Source of the DNA: Bacillus sp. CH30_1T
GTDB taxonomy: Bacteria; Bacillota; Bacilli; Bacillales; Bacillaceae_B
DNA: 64,000 nucleotides
Assembly (NCBI RefSeq): GCF_008364765.1
Contig: NZ_VTUY01000007.1
Coordinates: 257,362-321,361 of the forward strand
Direction of reading: 5' to 3'
Positions within the stretch are counted from its first letter, which is position 1. Every line of letters begins with the position of its first letter. Both the position numbers and the translations under genes were made by a program. Below are positions 35,842 to 46,134 of this stretch, piece by piece. Under the pieces are notes generated by a model that was not told the DNA's origin, made no database searches, and saw nothing but the letters and a program-made list of their open reading frames with translations.

Positions 35842-37080
35842 CTAATTTTCGAATGTTTTCTTATTCGGGCTGATAGGAGTCTCAATGGGTTCATTGAATA
35901 TGAATCCATTCCAGCTTTCCTGTTTAATGTTTTCAAATTGAACTCTTTCATACCCGGAGCTTTTGCTTGTCAGTAAAATACCTTCAATCATTTCCATGGC
36001 TGTTTCATTGTCTAATGTTTCTATGTCCAGTTCATTTAAGAAATTGATGGTTAGATATTCATCTGATTCCGTTACACTGATATTGATGTTTTTCGGAATC
36101 ACACTTTGAAAAAGGTTCGTTTCCGAGCTTTTCATTGCCTGAATGGACTCTTTGACATTTCCTCTATTTATATTATCCGGTACGAGGAAGCGTTCCCTTC
36201 CATTTGGCGAGTAAAGGTAATAGGCAGTATGAGCATCTTCATTAAGGTCGATTTTCCAGAATTTCCCGGTGGAGCTGAATTCCGGAACTGAGCCGTCTTT
36301 TTCTTGAAGAACCACTTCATTTAACCCCTTATGCTGAAATGAGTATAATAGAGTATGGTAAAAAGCATATTCCACTGCACTACCGCCACTATATGAATGC
36401 TCAGGATCCAAAGTGAATATGACTTTGTTTTCACCCAATGTAAATTTGCCTTTTAACGGGAGAAAGTCTTCCATCCCCCACTCACCTTCAGGCAACTCAC
36501 CTGCAATTTCTTCATGACGGGTCAACCAGCCTTCTTCCCCTTCTGCCGGTCGATCGACAATTGAAATAGGAACAGGTACCGCTTCCGTTGAAACGAGTCC
36601 ATAAGAATAGTAGTCCTTCCCCTCTAAGTCTTCTTCGTATAAAGATAATCTTTCTGCCGTAGATGGTTGAAGGTCTTTTTCAGTCTCAGCCATACTAAAC
36701 TCGTTATTATCCTTATCGGCTGTAATTTGGTCTTTATCCGTGTCATGTATCATTTCTGATTTATCATCTGATTTCGCCAAGGAATCTTGTGCTGACTTCG
36801 TTGCTGACTCCCCACCTGAAGATTCCGTTGATTTCATTTCAGACTTTTCTATACTATTTTCATTGAATTGATTTAATACGGTTGGAGCAAGCATGACCAT
36901 GATGAAAATGGCTGCCAGCGCTGCGACTGTTGGAATAAAACGGTTAAAAGCAAAAAACGTCTTTTTGTTCTGACGTTCTATTTTTGCATATATCGATTGA
37001 GGAGTTCGATCATCTTTGATTGGAGGAAGCTTCTTGACGAGTTCCTCTATATCACGATCTTTCCATTCTGACTGTTTCAA
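35842..37080 (-). CDS. rsiX: Anti-sigma-X factor RsiX
   Basis: The membrane-bound inhibitor of ECF sigma factor SigX. A cytoplasmic N-terminal anti-sigma part (about 1-45) is followed by a single membrane helix (about 48-70: FIPTVAALAAIFIMVMLAPT) and a large outer part. The first 75 outer residues are low-complexity Ser/Glu/Asp/Lys (about 75-150). At 412 residues it is longer than the B. subtilis protein as I recall it (about 370). The TTG start has AAAGGAGG upstream and overlaps sigX by 29 bases, a typical coupled pair. Confidence 0.9.
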   Translation of the reverse strand: MKQSEWKDRDIEELVKKLPPIKDDRTPQSIYAKIERQNKKTFFAFNRFIPTVAALAAIFIMVMLAPTVLNQFNENSIEKSEMKSTESSGGESATKSAQDSLAKSDDKSEMIHDTDKDQITADKDNNEFSMAETEKDLQPSTAERLSLYEEDLEGKDYYSYGLVSTEAVPVPISIVDRPAEGEEGWLTRHEEIAGELPEGEWGMEDFLPLKGKFTLGENKVIFTLDPEHSYSGGSAVEYAFYHTLLYSFQHKGLNEVVLQEKDGSVPEFSSTGKFWKIDLNEDAHTAYYLYSPNGRERFLVPDNINRGNVKESIQAMKSSETNLFQSVIPKNINISVTESDEYLTINFLNELDIETLDNETAMEMIEGILLTSKSSGYERVQFENIKQESWNGFIFNEPIETPISPNKKTFEN

Positions 37081-37606
37081 TGTCTCTTTCCTCCTTTGGT
37101 AGCCGTTGATTCATTTCAATTCTTAACCACTTTATGGCTCTATGCTGGGTCGTTTTCACTTTACTTTCAGACCAGCCCAGGACTTCAGACGTTTCAACAA
37201 TTGAAAGTTCTTGTAAGTAACGCATAATAATGACCATCCGAAAATCCGTCGAACAGTTTTTCAAACATTCGTACAATACCTGAACTTCTTCCTTCGCAAC
37301 AGTAATTTCTTCCGGGAGTGCCCCATCGTCTGTCACATCATTCCGGCTCCAATCGAATTTATCCAATATCCGATGCTTCCAGTTCTTCTGTTTTCTAAAA
37401 TGATCTATGGCTACATTTTTTGCAATCGAAAAAAGCCACGTTTTTTCAGAGCTTTTACCTTCAAAACGCTCATGCGATTTAAGCACCCGGATATATACTT
37501 CCTGCACCAGATCTTCAGCCTGTTGCTTATGCTGTACCATGTATATAAGGAATTGAAAGACGTCCTGATGATACTCAGTGTATAATTTCTCAAAAACGGA
37601 GTCCAC
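37052..37606 (-). CDS. sigX: ECF RNA polymerase sigma factor SigX
   Basis: A 184-residue group 4 sigma factor. Region 2 spans about 10-78 (VFQFLIYMVQHKQQAEDLVQ..YIRVLKSHERFEGKSSEKTWLF) and region 4 about 110-165 (IMRYLQELSIVETSEVLGWSESKVKTTQHRA). SigX controls envelope modification and resistance to cationic peptides. GTG start with GGGGAGG at ideal spacing. It lies directly upstream of rsiX and next to resE, as in B. subtilis, with an autoregulatory promoter at 37633. Confidence 0.93.
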   Translation of the reverse strand: MDSVFEKLYTEYHQDVFQFLIYMVQHKQQAEDLVQEVYIRVLKSHERFEGKSSEKTWLFSIAKNVAIDHFRKQKNWKHRILDKFDWSRNDVTDDGALPEEITVAKEEVQVLYECLKNCSTDFRMVIIMRYLQELSIVETSEVLGWSESKVKTTQHRAIKWLRIEMNQRLPKEERDIETVRMERS

Positions 37607-37632
37607 TTGCTTCCCTCCCCGTCAATTTATTA

Positions 37633-37658
37633 GTCGTTTTCTCTGTAAAAAAGTTACA
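37633..37658 (-). promoter_or_regulatory. SigX autoregulatory promoter
   Basis: Minus strand TGTAAC, 16 bases, CGAC, 27 bases upstream of the sigX start. This is the recognised -35/-10 pattern of SigX-type ECF promoters. Confidence 0.7.
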
Positions 37659-37735
37659 CACTATCAATATAGTATTTTTCTGTTCAAAAGGAAAGACTTA
37701 TATTTAATATAGGTTTTACCTCAAATTCACTTCAA

Positions 37736-37772
37736 ATAAAAAGTCAACAAGGTACTTATCCCCTGTTGACTT
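37736..37772 (-). terminator. Terminator of the resDE transcript
   Basis: Minus strand AAGTCAACAGGG...TGTTGACTT stem, then TTTATTT, about 115 bases after the resE stop. Confidence 0.75.
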
Positions 37773-37887
37773 CACATATTCTTATCATTTTTTCAACATC
37801 ATTTTCTACTCGCAGAGAAAAAATAAAGAATGTTTCCCATGTAACAAGAAAAATCGTCAAGTTTCTATGGATATCATCGATTCTTGG

Positions 37888-39654
37888 CTAAATGGGAAGA
37901 AAGAAAGTGAAGGTTGTCCCTTGATCGACTTTACTTTGTACTTGGATATGACCTTTATGGGACTCAATAATGTTCTTTGCAATCGCGAGCCCCAGACCAG
38001 TACCGGACTTCCCTCTTGTTCTTGCTTTATCCGCTTTATAAAAACGCTCGAATACGAAAGGAAGATCTTCTTCAGGAATCCCGGAACCCGTGTCTTTTAC
38101 GTGGAATAAATAACCGCCCTTGCTTTCCGTCAGGGAAACCGTTACTTCTCCACCTGTAGGAGTATGTCTTAAAGCATTATCAATAAGATTGGTTAATACT
38201 TGTTCAATTCGGTCCGGATCCATGTGAATTTCATTTTTGATTCCTACGTCACTTTCAAAGTAAACGGATACCTTTTTTTCTTTGGCCAATCCAATAAATT
38301 TATTCGTCACCCTTTCAGTGAAAGGCATGACACCAATGACATCTTTATTTAGAGTGATATGCCCTGCTTCCATCCGGGCCAAATCCAGAAGGTCATTGAC
38401 CAAACGGCCCATTCGCAATGACTCATCATAAATAATTCGGGCTATCTCTTTCTTTTCTTCTTCTGTTTCCGCAATATCATCTACGATCGCTTCACTATAT
38501 CCTTGAAGCATAGAGATTGGCGTACGGAGTTCATGAGAGACATTGGCGATAAAGTCTTTCCGAAGCTTATCCAATCTTCTCTCTTCTGTCATATCGCGCA
38601 CGACCGCCACGGCTCCCCTGATGTTGTTGTTATTGTAGAGAGGACTGATAATCACCACATACGAACGCCCCTGCAGACTCAATTCACCTGTCTGCTCCAT
38701 TTCTGTCACGACAACGCTCTGCAATAATTCTTTTACAGTAGTAGGGATGGCTTCTTCACTGTTTTCACTTTGCTCATAATACCAATGTTGCAGGAATCGA
38801 TCGGCAGGTGGATTAGTGATCAAGATCGTGCCGTCTCGATTAAAGGTGATAACTCCATCAGCCATACTGCTCAAAATAGAGGAGAGCTGCTCTTTCTCCT
38901 GGCTCAATGCGTTAATGTGAAATTTTAGCTGCCTGCCCATTTGGTTAAACCCTGTTGCAAGCTCACCGATTTCATCCTTCGTCAAAATCGGAACCTTTGT
39001 ATCAAACTTACCCTTAGCTACCTCAAAGGCTGCTTCCCGCATTTTCCTAAGTGGTGCAGTGATACGTGTGGAAAGGAAGAAAGCAAAGATGGTTGTTAGA
39101 ATAATGGCAATCCCGGCAGCGAGCAAGATCAGTTTCGTTGTTTGACGGGTTGTATCTTTAATAACACCAAGAGACTGATAGAGATATACCGCTCCATCTT
39201 CCTCATCAATATGAAGAGGAGTCCCTACAATGATGACATTTTCATATCGGTTCGACGATAGTTCCGAAGATAACTCAATCTCTTTCTTGATGGTGATTTC
39301 TTTTGTTTTCACCGATTGAAGTTGTTTATCACCTGAAATATACTCATGAATATTCTTTTGAAACGCTGTAGAATCCTGGGAATATAGTGATTCATTTTGA
39401 TCTAATGAAATAATGATATTGATTGGATCATCGATGATTTCTTTCCCCAGTTCCATCCCCAGTTCCAAGTCTTTATGATTCTCAATGACTCTCGCCACTT
39501 TTTCAGCCGTTTGGGTTAATTCTTTTTCAACCACATCGACGTGATAGTTTTGAAAGAATTCCAGTAAAAGAATCGTAAGGATAAATAACACAAAGGAAAC
39601 TAAGAGCAGAATCGTTAGCCACAGCTTCCCTACAACACTACGCCATAGCCTCAT
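37888..39654 (-). CDS. resE: Sensor histidine kinase ResE
   Basis: Senses oxygen limitation or nitric oxide and phosphorylates ResD. Domain order in 588 residues: membrane helix (about 9-32), extracytoplasmic sensor, second helix (about 174-196), HAMP (about 195-248), PAS (about 255-355), HisKA with SHELRTP (His374), and the ATPase domain with N-box ([10 protein letters not shown]), DTGSGIP and GTGLGLAI. It overlaps resD by four bases (ATGA). Transcript ends 115 bases downstream. Confidence 0.96.
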   Translation of the reverse strand: MRLWRSVVGKLWLTILLLVSFVLFILTILLLEFFQNYHVDVVEKELTQTAEKVARVIENHKDLELGMELGKEIIDDPINIIISLDQNESLYSQDSTAFQKNIHEYISGDKQLQSVKTKEITIKKEIELSSELSSNRYENVIIVGTPLHIDEEDGAVYLYQSLGVIKDTTRQTTKLILLAAGIAIILTTIFAFFLSTRITAPLRKMREAAFEVAKGKFDTKVPILTKDEIGELATGFNQMGRQLKFHINALSQEKEQLSSILSSMADGVITFNRDGTILITNPPADRFLQHWYYEQSENSEEAIPTTVKELLQSVVVTEMEQTGELSLQGRSYVVIISPLYNNNNIRGAVAVVRDMTEERRLDKLRKDFIANVSHELRTPISMLQGYSEAIVDDIAETEEEKKEIARIIYDESLRMGRLVNDLLDLARMEAGHITLNKDVIGVMPFTERVTNKFIGLAKEKKVSVYFESDVGIKNEIHMDPDRIEQVLTNLIDNALRHTPTGGEVTVSLTESKGGYLFHVKDTGSGIPEEDLPFVFERFYKADKARTRGKSGTGLGLAIAKNIIESHKGHIQVQSKVDQGTTFTFFLPI

Positions 39655-40367
39655 TCATTTGTTACCTCGAACTTGTAGCCTACTCCCCATACGGTAACAA
39701 TCATCTTTGCAGCCATCTCGGATACTTTATTCAGTTTTTCTCTTAATCGTTTCACATGGGTATCGACCGTACGCAGGTCCCCGAAGAATTCATAATGCCA
39801 CACTTCCTTAAGTAGGTGCTCACGGTCAAACACTTTGTCAGGAGCTTTTGCAAGGAAATAAAGGAGCTCGTATTCTTTTGGTGTTAAGTTCACATCTTTA
39901 CCGTCAGCGGTTACCCGATGGGCATCATTATCGATCGTAAGATGAGGATAGACAATCAGGTCCTTCGCCTTGGCATCTGTTTGAATAAAGCTTGTCTTTG
40001 AAGAACGTCTTAATAACGCTTTCACTCTCAGTACCACTTCGCGAGGGGAAAAAGGTTTCACTATGTAATCATCGGTCCCCACTTCGAACCCTTGCACTCT
40101 GTTCACTTCTTCTCCTTTAGCAGTAAGCATGATCACGGGCGTCGCTTTCTTTTCACGAAGATGCTTACACACTTCGATCCCATCCATCCCTGGCATCATG
40201 ATATCCAATAAGATACAGTCGTAATCATTCTCCAGAGCAAGCGCTAATGCTTCCTCTCCATTTTCGGCTTCATCAATTTCATAGTTTTCTCTTTCAAGAT
40301 ACATTTTTAACAGTCTACGAATCCGGTCTTCATCATCTACAACTAAAATTCGAATATTTTCCTCCAT
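39651..40367 (-). CDS. resD: Response regulator ResD
   Basis: An OmpR-type regulator of aerobic and anaerobic respiration genes. The receiver domain has the acidic pair in VVDDED, phospho-acceptor Asp55 (LLDIMMPG) and VIMLTAK. The C-terminal winged helix (about 135-235) ends with [17 protein letters not shown] and GVGYKF. It is 238 residues, coupled to resE by an ATGA overlap. A terminator separates it from resC, so it has its own promoter in the 40368-40420 gap. Confidence 0.96.
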   Translation of the reverse strand: MEENIRILVVDDEDRIRRLLKMYLERENYEIDEAENGEEALALALENDYDCILLDIMMPGMDGIEVCKHLREKKATPVIMLTAKGEEVNRVQGFEVGTDDYIVKPFSPREVVLRVKALLRRSSKTSFIQTDAKAKDLIVYPHLTIDNDAHRVTADGKDVNLTPKEYELLYFLAKAPDKVFDREHLLKEVWHYEFFGDLRTVDTHVKRLREKLNKVSEMAAKMIVTVWGVGYKFEVTNE

Positions 40368-40420
40368 GGGTATATCCCCCTTTTGTCTAATTAAACCATA
40401 TTATCCTTATTTTATATGAA

Positions 40421-40468
40421 AAAAGAAGCTGACTCAAAGAGAATATCACTCTCATTATGGTCAGCTCC
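40421..40468 (-). terminator. Terminator between resC and resD
   Basis: Minus strand GAGCTGACC...TGAGAG/CTCT...GTCAGCTTC stem followed by six T. Confidence 0.75.
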
Positions 40469-40482
40469 CTCCCGTTCGTTAT

Positions 40483-41673
40483 TTAAGCGTATGAATGTAA
40501 TCCTGCGATAATGAGGTTAACAGCCACCAGGTTAAATAGAATAATGGCAACCCCGATGACGGCTAACCATGCAGACTTCTCTCCGTGCCATCCTTTAGAG
40601 AGGCGCAGGTGCAGAAATGCTGCATAGAATAAGAATGTAATTAATGCCCATACTTCTTTGGGATCCCATCCCCAGAATCGAGTCCAGGCAATTTGAGCCC
40701 AAATCATTGCAAAGATGAGCCCTCCCAGTGTAAAGACTGGAAAGCCGATTAATACTGAGCGGTAACCGATTTCGTCCATCAGGTCCAGATTCACATTTTT
40801 CACCAATGGCTGTAATTTCGCAGCTATTCGCTTTCTGAAGATTAAGCGTAATAGAAGATAAATTCCAGTACCAATCAGAAACGACCAAATAACGGTATTA
40901 AGTTTCTTAGCATTGATGAGGGCTGGCATTTCCACCAGCGGCTCCATTACGTTGTCAGTTAATAGTTGGCCTTCATTCGGTCCGACAAGGGCTGGAAGTG
41001 TATATTCAGAAATCGCTTCCGCTCCTTCTTGATTGACATATTGAAAGTTCGCTTCGTAATTCCCAAGGGTAAAGGCAGTTGATGCAACTACAAACCCTAA
41101 AACGACAACTAAAGAATACATGACGGTTTCAAGCCAAAACGATTGCTTGTTTCCTTTTGTATGTTTCACAGATTTCAATAAGTAGATCAACCCTGCCACA
41201 AAACTGATGGATAAAATGGCTTCACCGGCTGAAACAGTTGTGACATGGATTTTCAACCAATCACTTTGAAGAGCAGGGATCAATGGACTAATGTCTTTAG
41301 GAAACATACTGGCATAGGCAATCACCAGAAGTGCAAATGGTAATGCAATGACACCGAGTATCGTTGTTTTATACATAAAGTAAAGAATGATAAAGGCTCC
41401 GACAAGCGTCATTCCGAAAAAGGTTGTAAATTCAAATAAATTACTTACTGGAGCGTGTCCTGCTGCTCCCCATCTTAAAAAGAAGTAGCCTAATTGAGCG
41501 GCAAATCCGAAAAGGGTTAAAACAATTCCAATTAATCCCCACTTTTGCTGATTCGTTTCAGTTGTATTTTTTTGGCGGATGCTCCCACCAAAAAACAACG
41601 TAGCAATCAAATACATTATGAAGGATACATAGAGTAAATTACTACTCCACTCTGCCATTGTTATCGTTGACAT
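40483..41673 (-). CDS. resC: Cytochrome c biogenesis protein ResC (CcsB/CcsA family)
   Basis: The haem-handling membrane subunit of the system II cytochrome c synthetase. It has 396 residues, about eight helices and the tryptophan-rich haem-binding WWD-like region ([19 protein letters not shown]) near residue 305-325, with conserved His residues flanking. The ATG at 41673 ([11 protein letters not shown]) is seven bases from AAGGAGG and matches the B. subtilis length (391). It overlaps resB by 32 bases, consistent with the two forming one complex. Confidence 0.94.
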   Translation of the reverse strand: MSTITMAEWSSNLLYVSFIMYLIATLFFGGSIRQKNTTETNQQKWGLIGIVLTLFGFAAQLGYFFLRWGAAGHAPVSNLFEFTTFFGMTLVGAFIILYFMYKTTILGVIALPFALLVIAYASMFPKDISPLIPALQSDWLKIHVTTVSAGEAILSISFVAGLIYLLKSVKHTKGNKQSFWLETVMYSLVVVLGFVVASTAFTLGNYEANFQYVNQEGAEAISEYTLPALVGPNEGQLLTDNVMEPLVEMPALINAKKLNTVIWSFLIGTGIYLLLRLIFRKRIAAKLQPLVKNVNLDLMDEIGYRSVLIGFPVFTLGGLIFAMIWAQIAWTRFWGWDPKEVWALITFLFYAAFLHLRLSKGWHGEKSAWLAVIGVAIILFNLVAVNLIIAGLHSYA

Positions 41674-43309
41674 CTTCATTCCTCCTTGCTTCGTCTTTTT
41701 GTAGTTGATCTTCAGGTTTCTGTATTCCAGTACCTTCCAACACGAAGTTAATTTCATTTTTTAATCCATGCCAATTTTTATTCGTATGACCCGCTACGAT
41801 GACTCCATCTTCACTTCGCCTGATCCAGATTCTTCGGTGGTGCCAATAAGCACCTTGGACGACACCTATCATAAAGATGGCTCCACCAACGGCAAGTATC
41901 CAAAGAGTGAGATCCTTATGAACGGTTAACGCAGATACATCTCTCGTCTCCACACCCGCAAATGACAATTTATATTCATTGTCACCAAGAGGTTCCAGAT
42001 TTTGCTGGATTCCTATAAAGCTCACTTCACCATCTGGATTTTCAGGCGAAAACAATTTAAAAAGGAATGCTGGGTTATTCGGTAAAGGCGACTTGGTTTG
42101 CGGCTCTCCTTGTTCATTAAATCCAGAGAAGTCAGGGTAATATCCCATCAATTCTACTTTATACCCTTCTTCAAATGTATAGGTATCCTGAGGATCAAAT
42201 AGATCGACGGTAAATTTGCCGAAGCTGTCCCCGGACTCTTTATTATCAAATGTAAAGGACATTGATTTAAATTCGTCTAACTTGTAACTGGTTTGATATA
42301 CAGCAAAATTCCCAAATTTAAGGGGGTGGTTCACTTTAATGGAATCCTCTTTTTCCACTTCCCGATCAGCCGTTTGCCCTGGAAGTTTATCTCCGGATTC
42401 TTTATACAGTACCACGTCAGACTGGAAATTCTTTGCGATGGTTCCATTCTTATCAATGGCTTCTCCAAATACTTCTTTGTCTTTATCTTTATCGTATGTC
42501 TCTAACGTAAATCCTTTATTTTCTAAGTAATATTCTTGTTTCGTACCAGGAACCGCCCTTGTTTCACCTTCACGGATCCACACGGTTTCATCAATATACA
42601 TTCCTGGAACGAATCGCAGCATGCCCCCGAAAAGGAAAATGATAAGACCAATATGATTGACATATGGACCCCATCTCGAGAAACGATTTTTCTCTGCAAG
42701 AATGTTACCGTCTTCTTCCCGGATCTTATATTTTTTTTGAGTTAACTTTTCCTTAATCTTACTTATTGAATCATTGACCTCTACCATTTCTGTTTTCCCA
42801 TAGATTCGTTGACGCTTCAGGAAACCAACATGTCTGGAAACACGTTGATTCTTGAGGGCACGATAGAGGGGAATCACCCGGTCCAGACTGCAGATCACGA
42901 GGGAAACTCCAATCGATGCGATTAATAATAGATACCACCATGAACTATATAAATCATGGAACCCTAACGTATAATATAACTCTCCAAAAAAGCCGTATAC
43001 ATCTTCGTAGTACTCATTTGCCGGCTGTCCATTCGGAATATACTGTTCCTGGGGCAAAATCGTACCGACTGCAGAGGCGATAAGTGTGATGACAATTAAC
43101 CATACGCCAACCTTAACAGATGAAAAGAAATTCCAAATCTTATCGACTATCGATTTGTTATACGTTTGGGAACGTCTAGCACTACCCTCGTATCGCATGT
43201 CATGAAGCTTCTCGTTCTTCGCTTCATCCGTTAAAGCACGTCCACAGGATTCGCAGAGAACGGTACCATTCGGGTTTACATGACCGCATATACATTTGAT
43301 CTCTTTCAT
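41642..43309 (-). CDS. resB: Cytochrome c biogenesis protein ResB
   Basis: Partner of ResC in attaching haem to apocytochrome c. The 555 residues begin with a small zinc-ribbon-like motif ([17 protein letters not shown]). Membrane helices follow near 70-90, 125-145 and 215-235, then a large extracytoplasmic domain and a final helix near 475-495. B. subtilis ResB has about 540 residues. Located between resA and resC in one operon. Confidence 0.94.
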   Translation of the reverse strand: MKEIKCICGHVNPNGTVLCESCGRALTDEAKNEKLHDMRYEGSARRSQTYNKSIVDKIWNFFSSVKVGVWLIVITLIASAVGTILPQEQYIPNGQPANEYYEDVYGFFGELYYTLGFHDLYSSWWYLLLIASIGVSLVICSLDRVIPLYRALKNQRVSRHVGFLKRQRIYGKTEMVEVNDSISKIKEKLTQKKYKIREEDGNILAEKNRFSRWGPYVNHIGLIIFLFGGMLRFVPGMYIDETVWIREGETRAVPGTKQEYYLENKGFTLETYDKDKDKEVFGEAIDKNGTIAKNFQSDVVLYKESGDKLPGQTADREVEKEDSIKVNHPLKFGNFAVYQTSYKLDEFKSMSFTFDNKESGDSFGKFTVDLFDPQDTYTFEEGYKVELMGYYPDFSGFNEQGEPQTKSPLPNNPAFLFKLFSPENPDGEVSFIGIQQNLEPLGDNEYKLSFAGVETRDVSALTVHKDLTLWILAVGGAIFMIGVVQGAYWHHRRIWIRRSEDGVIVAGHTNKNWHGLKNEINFVLEGTGIQKPEDQLQKDEARRNEDVNDNNGRVE

Positions 43310-43343
43310 GTTAAAACTCCTTATATCAAGTTATACTGCTGAG

Positions 43344-43874
43344 TTAAGGCTTGATGCTCTCTAAATCTTCAATGATATCGTTTTCTGACATCGTTCCTGT
43401 AATGATTTTTTCGATTTCACCTTGAGGGTTAATGAGGAATGTCGTTGGTAACGGATCAATACCGTATGCGTTTTGAACTTCTTCTTCCTCGTCTACTACA
43501 ATAGGGAACTCTAATCCGTGTTTTGATACAAATCGGTTGATTAGGAAATCCGATTCCCCTACATTAACAGCCAATATCTGTACACCTTGATCTTTATATT
43601 TCTCATATTGATTATTCATATAAGGCATTTCTCTTTCACATGGTTTGCACCATGTTCCCCAGAAATTCAAGAATACCCCTTGTCCCTCATAGTCGGACAA
43701 ACGATGTTTATTCCCTTCCATGTCCTCTAATACAAAGTCAGGCGCTTGATCTCCCACCTTCAACTTCCCTCTTTCATCCTTCGTAAAGTTTGCATACAGC
43801 GTATATGCAACCGCAGAAGTCAGTACAATGAGAATAATGGTCCGGATGAGTAATCTGCGTTTTTTCTTATCCAT
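43344..43874 (-). CDS. resA: Thiol-disulfide oxidoreductase ResA
   Basis: A membrane-tethered thioredoxin-like protein that reduces the CxxCH cysteines of apocytochrome c before haem attachment. It has an N-terminal anchor (about 8-28) and an active-site WCKPC (Cys76/Cys79), where B. subtilis ResA has CEPC. The cis-proline loop DPLPTTF and the Glu after the motif are kept. 176 residues. First gene of resABC; the leader contains a large palindrome (43946-43986). Confidence 0.95.
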   Translation of the reverse strand: MDKKKRRLLIRTIILIVLTSAVAYTLYANFTKDERGKLKVGDQAPDFVLEDMEGNKHRLSDYEGQGVFLNFWGTWCKPCEREMPYMNNQYEKYKDQGVQILAVNVGESDFLINRFVSKHGLEFPIVVDEEEEVQNAYGIDPLPTTFLINPQGEIEKIITGTMSENDIIEDLESIKP

Positions 43875-43945
43875 GTACGTGTGCCTCCCATATTGAAATC
43901 GTTCTCAAAAAATGGAAATGTTTTTTCTCTCTTTACAGTAGCAAA

Positions 43946-43986
43946 GGGCCTGATTTTCATAAGAATTCTCTTATGAGATCAGTCCC
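43946..43986. promoter_or_regulatory. Large palindrome in the resA leader
   Basis: The arms gggcctgattttcataaga and tcttatgagatcagtccc pair almost fully around a four-base loop. There is no T run on either side, so it is a poor terminator. It lies 72 bases before resA, downstream of an extended -10 (TGATATAAT, minus strand, about 44063-44071). Confidence 0.55.
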
Positions 43987-44133
43987 TGCCATAATGTAAT
44001 GTTCCATTCCTTCATAATAAGCAGGGAAATATCCCTGGATTTCAGGGTAAAATTCCTTTCCCATTATATCATTTATCACTTTATAGATAGTGTAAATTAT
44101 ATGAAGGATATGTGACACTTTCCATACTATTCT

Positions 44134-44865
44134 TTATCGGATACTTCCTGTTTCAGCCAGTGTTCTCAACTGTTTCACTTCATGTGGAGTAAGCTCTCTT
44201 CCTTCTCCAGCGTTCAACCCATGAAGAGTAAGGAATGCATATCTTTCTCGTTTCAGCTTTTGAACCGGATACCCAAGGGCTTCGAACATTCTGCGTACTT
44301 GTCGGTTTCTGCCCTCATGAATGGTAATTTCGACGATGGATTTCCCTTGTTTCTTATCAATGCTTAATACTTTCACTTTTGCTGGAGCCGTCATTCCGTC
44401 CTCCAGTTTAACTCCTTTTTCAAGTTCTCTGATTTTGAATTTAGGAGGAATTCCTTTTAATCTCGCTACATACGTTTTTTCAATTTCGTTACTTGGATGC
44501 ATCAGGGAGTTAGCGAAATCCCCATCATTGGTTAGAAGAAGAATACCTGACGTCTCATAGTCCAGTCTTCCTACCGGATAGATTCTTTCTTGTATTTCAG
44601 GGAAGAAATCCGTTACGACTTGACGGTCTTTATCGTCAGTCACAGCTGAAATGACCCCTCTTGGTTTATAGAGCATATAATATACTTTATTTTCTCTTTC
44701 AATCTGAATCCCTGTCACTTCAACTCTATCGGAATTAGAAACCTTGGTTCCTAACTCTTTCACCACTACTCCATTGACCTTTACTTTACCTTCTATAATT
44801 AATTGCTCAGCTTTTCGTCGAGACGCTACGCCACTATGAGCAATAACCTTTTGTAATCGTTCCAC
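44134..44865 (-). CDS. rluB: 23S rRNA pseudouridine synthase RluB
   Basis: Modifies uridine 2605 region of 23S rRNA. An N-terminal S4 domain (about 1-60: RLQKVIAHSGVASRRKAEQLI) is followed by the RsuA-family catalytic domain with GRLDYETSGILLLTNDGDF, where the Asp is catalytic. 243 residues. GTG start behind AGGTGA. Located between spmB and resA as in B. subtilis. Confidence 0.94.
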   Translation of the reverse strand: MERLQKVIAHSGVASRRKAEQLIIEGKVKVNGVVVKELGTKVSNSDRVEVTGIQIERENKVYYMLYKPRGVISAVTDDKDRQVVTDFFPEIQERIYPVGRLDYETSGILLLTNDGDFANSLMHPSNEIEKTYVARLKGIPPKFKIRELEKGVKLEDGMTAPAKVKVLSIDKKQGKSIVEITIHEGRNRQVRRMFEALGYPVQKLKRERYAFLTLHGLNAGEGRELTPHEVKQLRTLAETGSIR

Positions 44866-44944
44866 GGTCTTTCACCTCATTTAATTTTCAATACATTTGT
44901 CTTCATGAATTATTACACAATCCAGACAAAATAGAAAGGTATAA

Positions 44945-44970
44945 AGAAAAATCGACCTTTTCAGTCGATT
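44945..44970 (-). terminator. Terminator of dacB-spmA-spmB
   Basis: Minus strand AATCGAC/GGTCGATT stem, then TTTTCTTT. Confidence 0.75.
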
Positions 44971-45012
44971 CCTTTATACCTTATTGTTTCCTTTATTAAT
45001 GGATGCCAACCA

Positions 45013-45540
45013 TTAAAACATGATCGTGACGATGAAGATGGCGGCGACGATTCCGACGAGGTCGGCTAGTAAACCGACCTTCAAGGCGTCTCCCATCTTC
45101 CGGATCCCTACTGCCCCGAAGTACACGGTCAATACGTAAAGGGTGGTATCGGTACTTCCCTGTAAGGTTGATGCAAGTCTTCCAATAAAGGAATCTGGCC
45201 CGTGGGTAGCGACTATATCGCTCATCATACCCAGGGCAGCTGTTCCTGAAATGGGCCTGATCATGGCAAGTGGCACAATTTCAGGGGGAATACCGAGTGC
45301 AAGCAATCCCGGACGGATGAGGTTCACAAAGAACTCAAGTGCTCCTGATTCTCTGAAAATAGTAATGGCTACAAGCATCCCAATGAGAAAAGGAATGATT
45401 GACACGGCAATTTTAATGCCTTCTTTTCCCCCATCGACGAACACTTCATACGTAGGTACCTTTTTGAGTGTTCCATAGATTAAAATGAAGCCGATCATAA
45501 TGGGAATCAACCATAATGATATCGTGGATATCCATTGCAT
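45013..45540 (-). CDS. spmB: Spore maturation protein SpmB
   Basis: A nucleoside-recognition-type membrane protein of 175 residues with several helices (first at about 8-27) and the motif RPISGTAALGMMSD. With SpmA it is needed for full dehydration of the spore core. It starts immediately after the spmA stop with no gap, so translation is coupled. Last gene of dacB-spmA-spmB. Confidence 0.94.
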   Translation of the reverse strand: MQWISTISLWLIPIMIGFILIYGTLKKVPTYEVFVDGGKEGIKIAVSIIPFLIGMLVAITIFRESGALEFFVNLIRPGLLALGIPPEIVPLAMIRPISGTAALGMMSDIVATHGPDSFIGRLASTLQGSTDTTLYVLTVYFGAVGIRKMGDALKVGLLADLVGIVAAIFIVTIMF

Positions 45541-46134
45541 CTACTTCACCTCTCTACGAGTACGTCTATAATGAAAATATCGGTCTATCAATATGGCTCC
45601 TATGGTCGAGAGCATGGTCGCGATCAAGGTTGGTCCCACAATTTCAGTCGGGGAAGCAGAATCATATTTCATCCGGATCGCAATGACCGTTGTTGGTATG
45701 ATGGTCAAGCTCGACGTATTAATGGCTAAGAAGGTAATCATCGATCTGCTGGCATAGTCTCTTCCACCGTTCAGTTCCTTTAATTGCTCCATCGCTTTAA
45801 TCCCGAGAGGTGTTGCTGCGTTTCCAAGACCGAACATATTGGCCATCATATTCGATAATATATACCCCATCGCGGGATGATTATCAGGCACCTCTGGAAA
45901 CAACCGGGTGACAAAGGGTCTGAACAGCTTGGCCAGTTTATCCAATAATCCCGCTTCCTGGGCAATCCTCATGATTCCCAACCAAAACACCAATACACTG
46001 ACCAATCCTATACAGAGGGTAACGGCTTCATTTGCAGAAGTGAAAATGGCTTCGTTTACTTCTTTCATTTTGCCATTGATAACGGCGAACACTAAACCGA
46101 TGATGGTCATCCCAACCCAAATGAGATTAACCAT
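45541..46134 (-). CDS. spmA: Spore maturation protein SpmA
   Basis: A 197-residue membrane protein of the nucleoside-recognition domain family, with conserved NMMANMFGLGNAATPLG. It acts with SpmB in spore core dehydration and heat resistance; the transported compound is unknown. It overlaps dacB by eight bases. Expression should be sigma-E dependent with dacB. Confidence 0.94.
   Translation of the reverse strand: MVNLIWVGMTIIGLVFAVINGKMKEVNEAIFTSANEAVTLCIGLVSVLVFWLGIMRIAQEAGLLDKLAKLFRPFVTRLFPEVPDNHPAMGYILSNMMANMFGLGNAATPLGIKAMEQLKELNGGRDYASRSMITFLAINTSSLTIIPTTVIAIRMKYDSASPTEIVGPTLIATMLSTIGAILIDRYFHYRRTRREVK

Noticed and set aside
41674..41757. 28-codon extension of ResC
   Set aside because: It overlaps the end of resB in another frame, and AAGGAGG points to the ATG at 41673.
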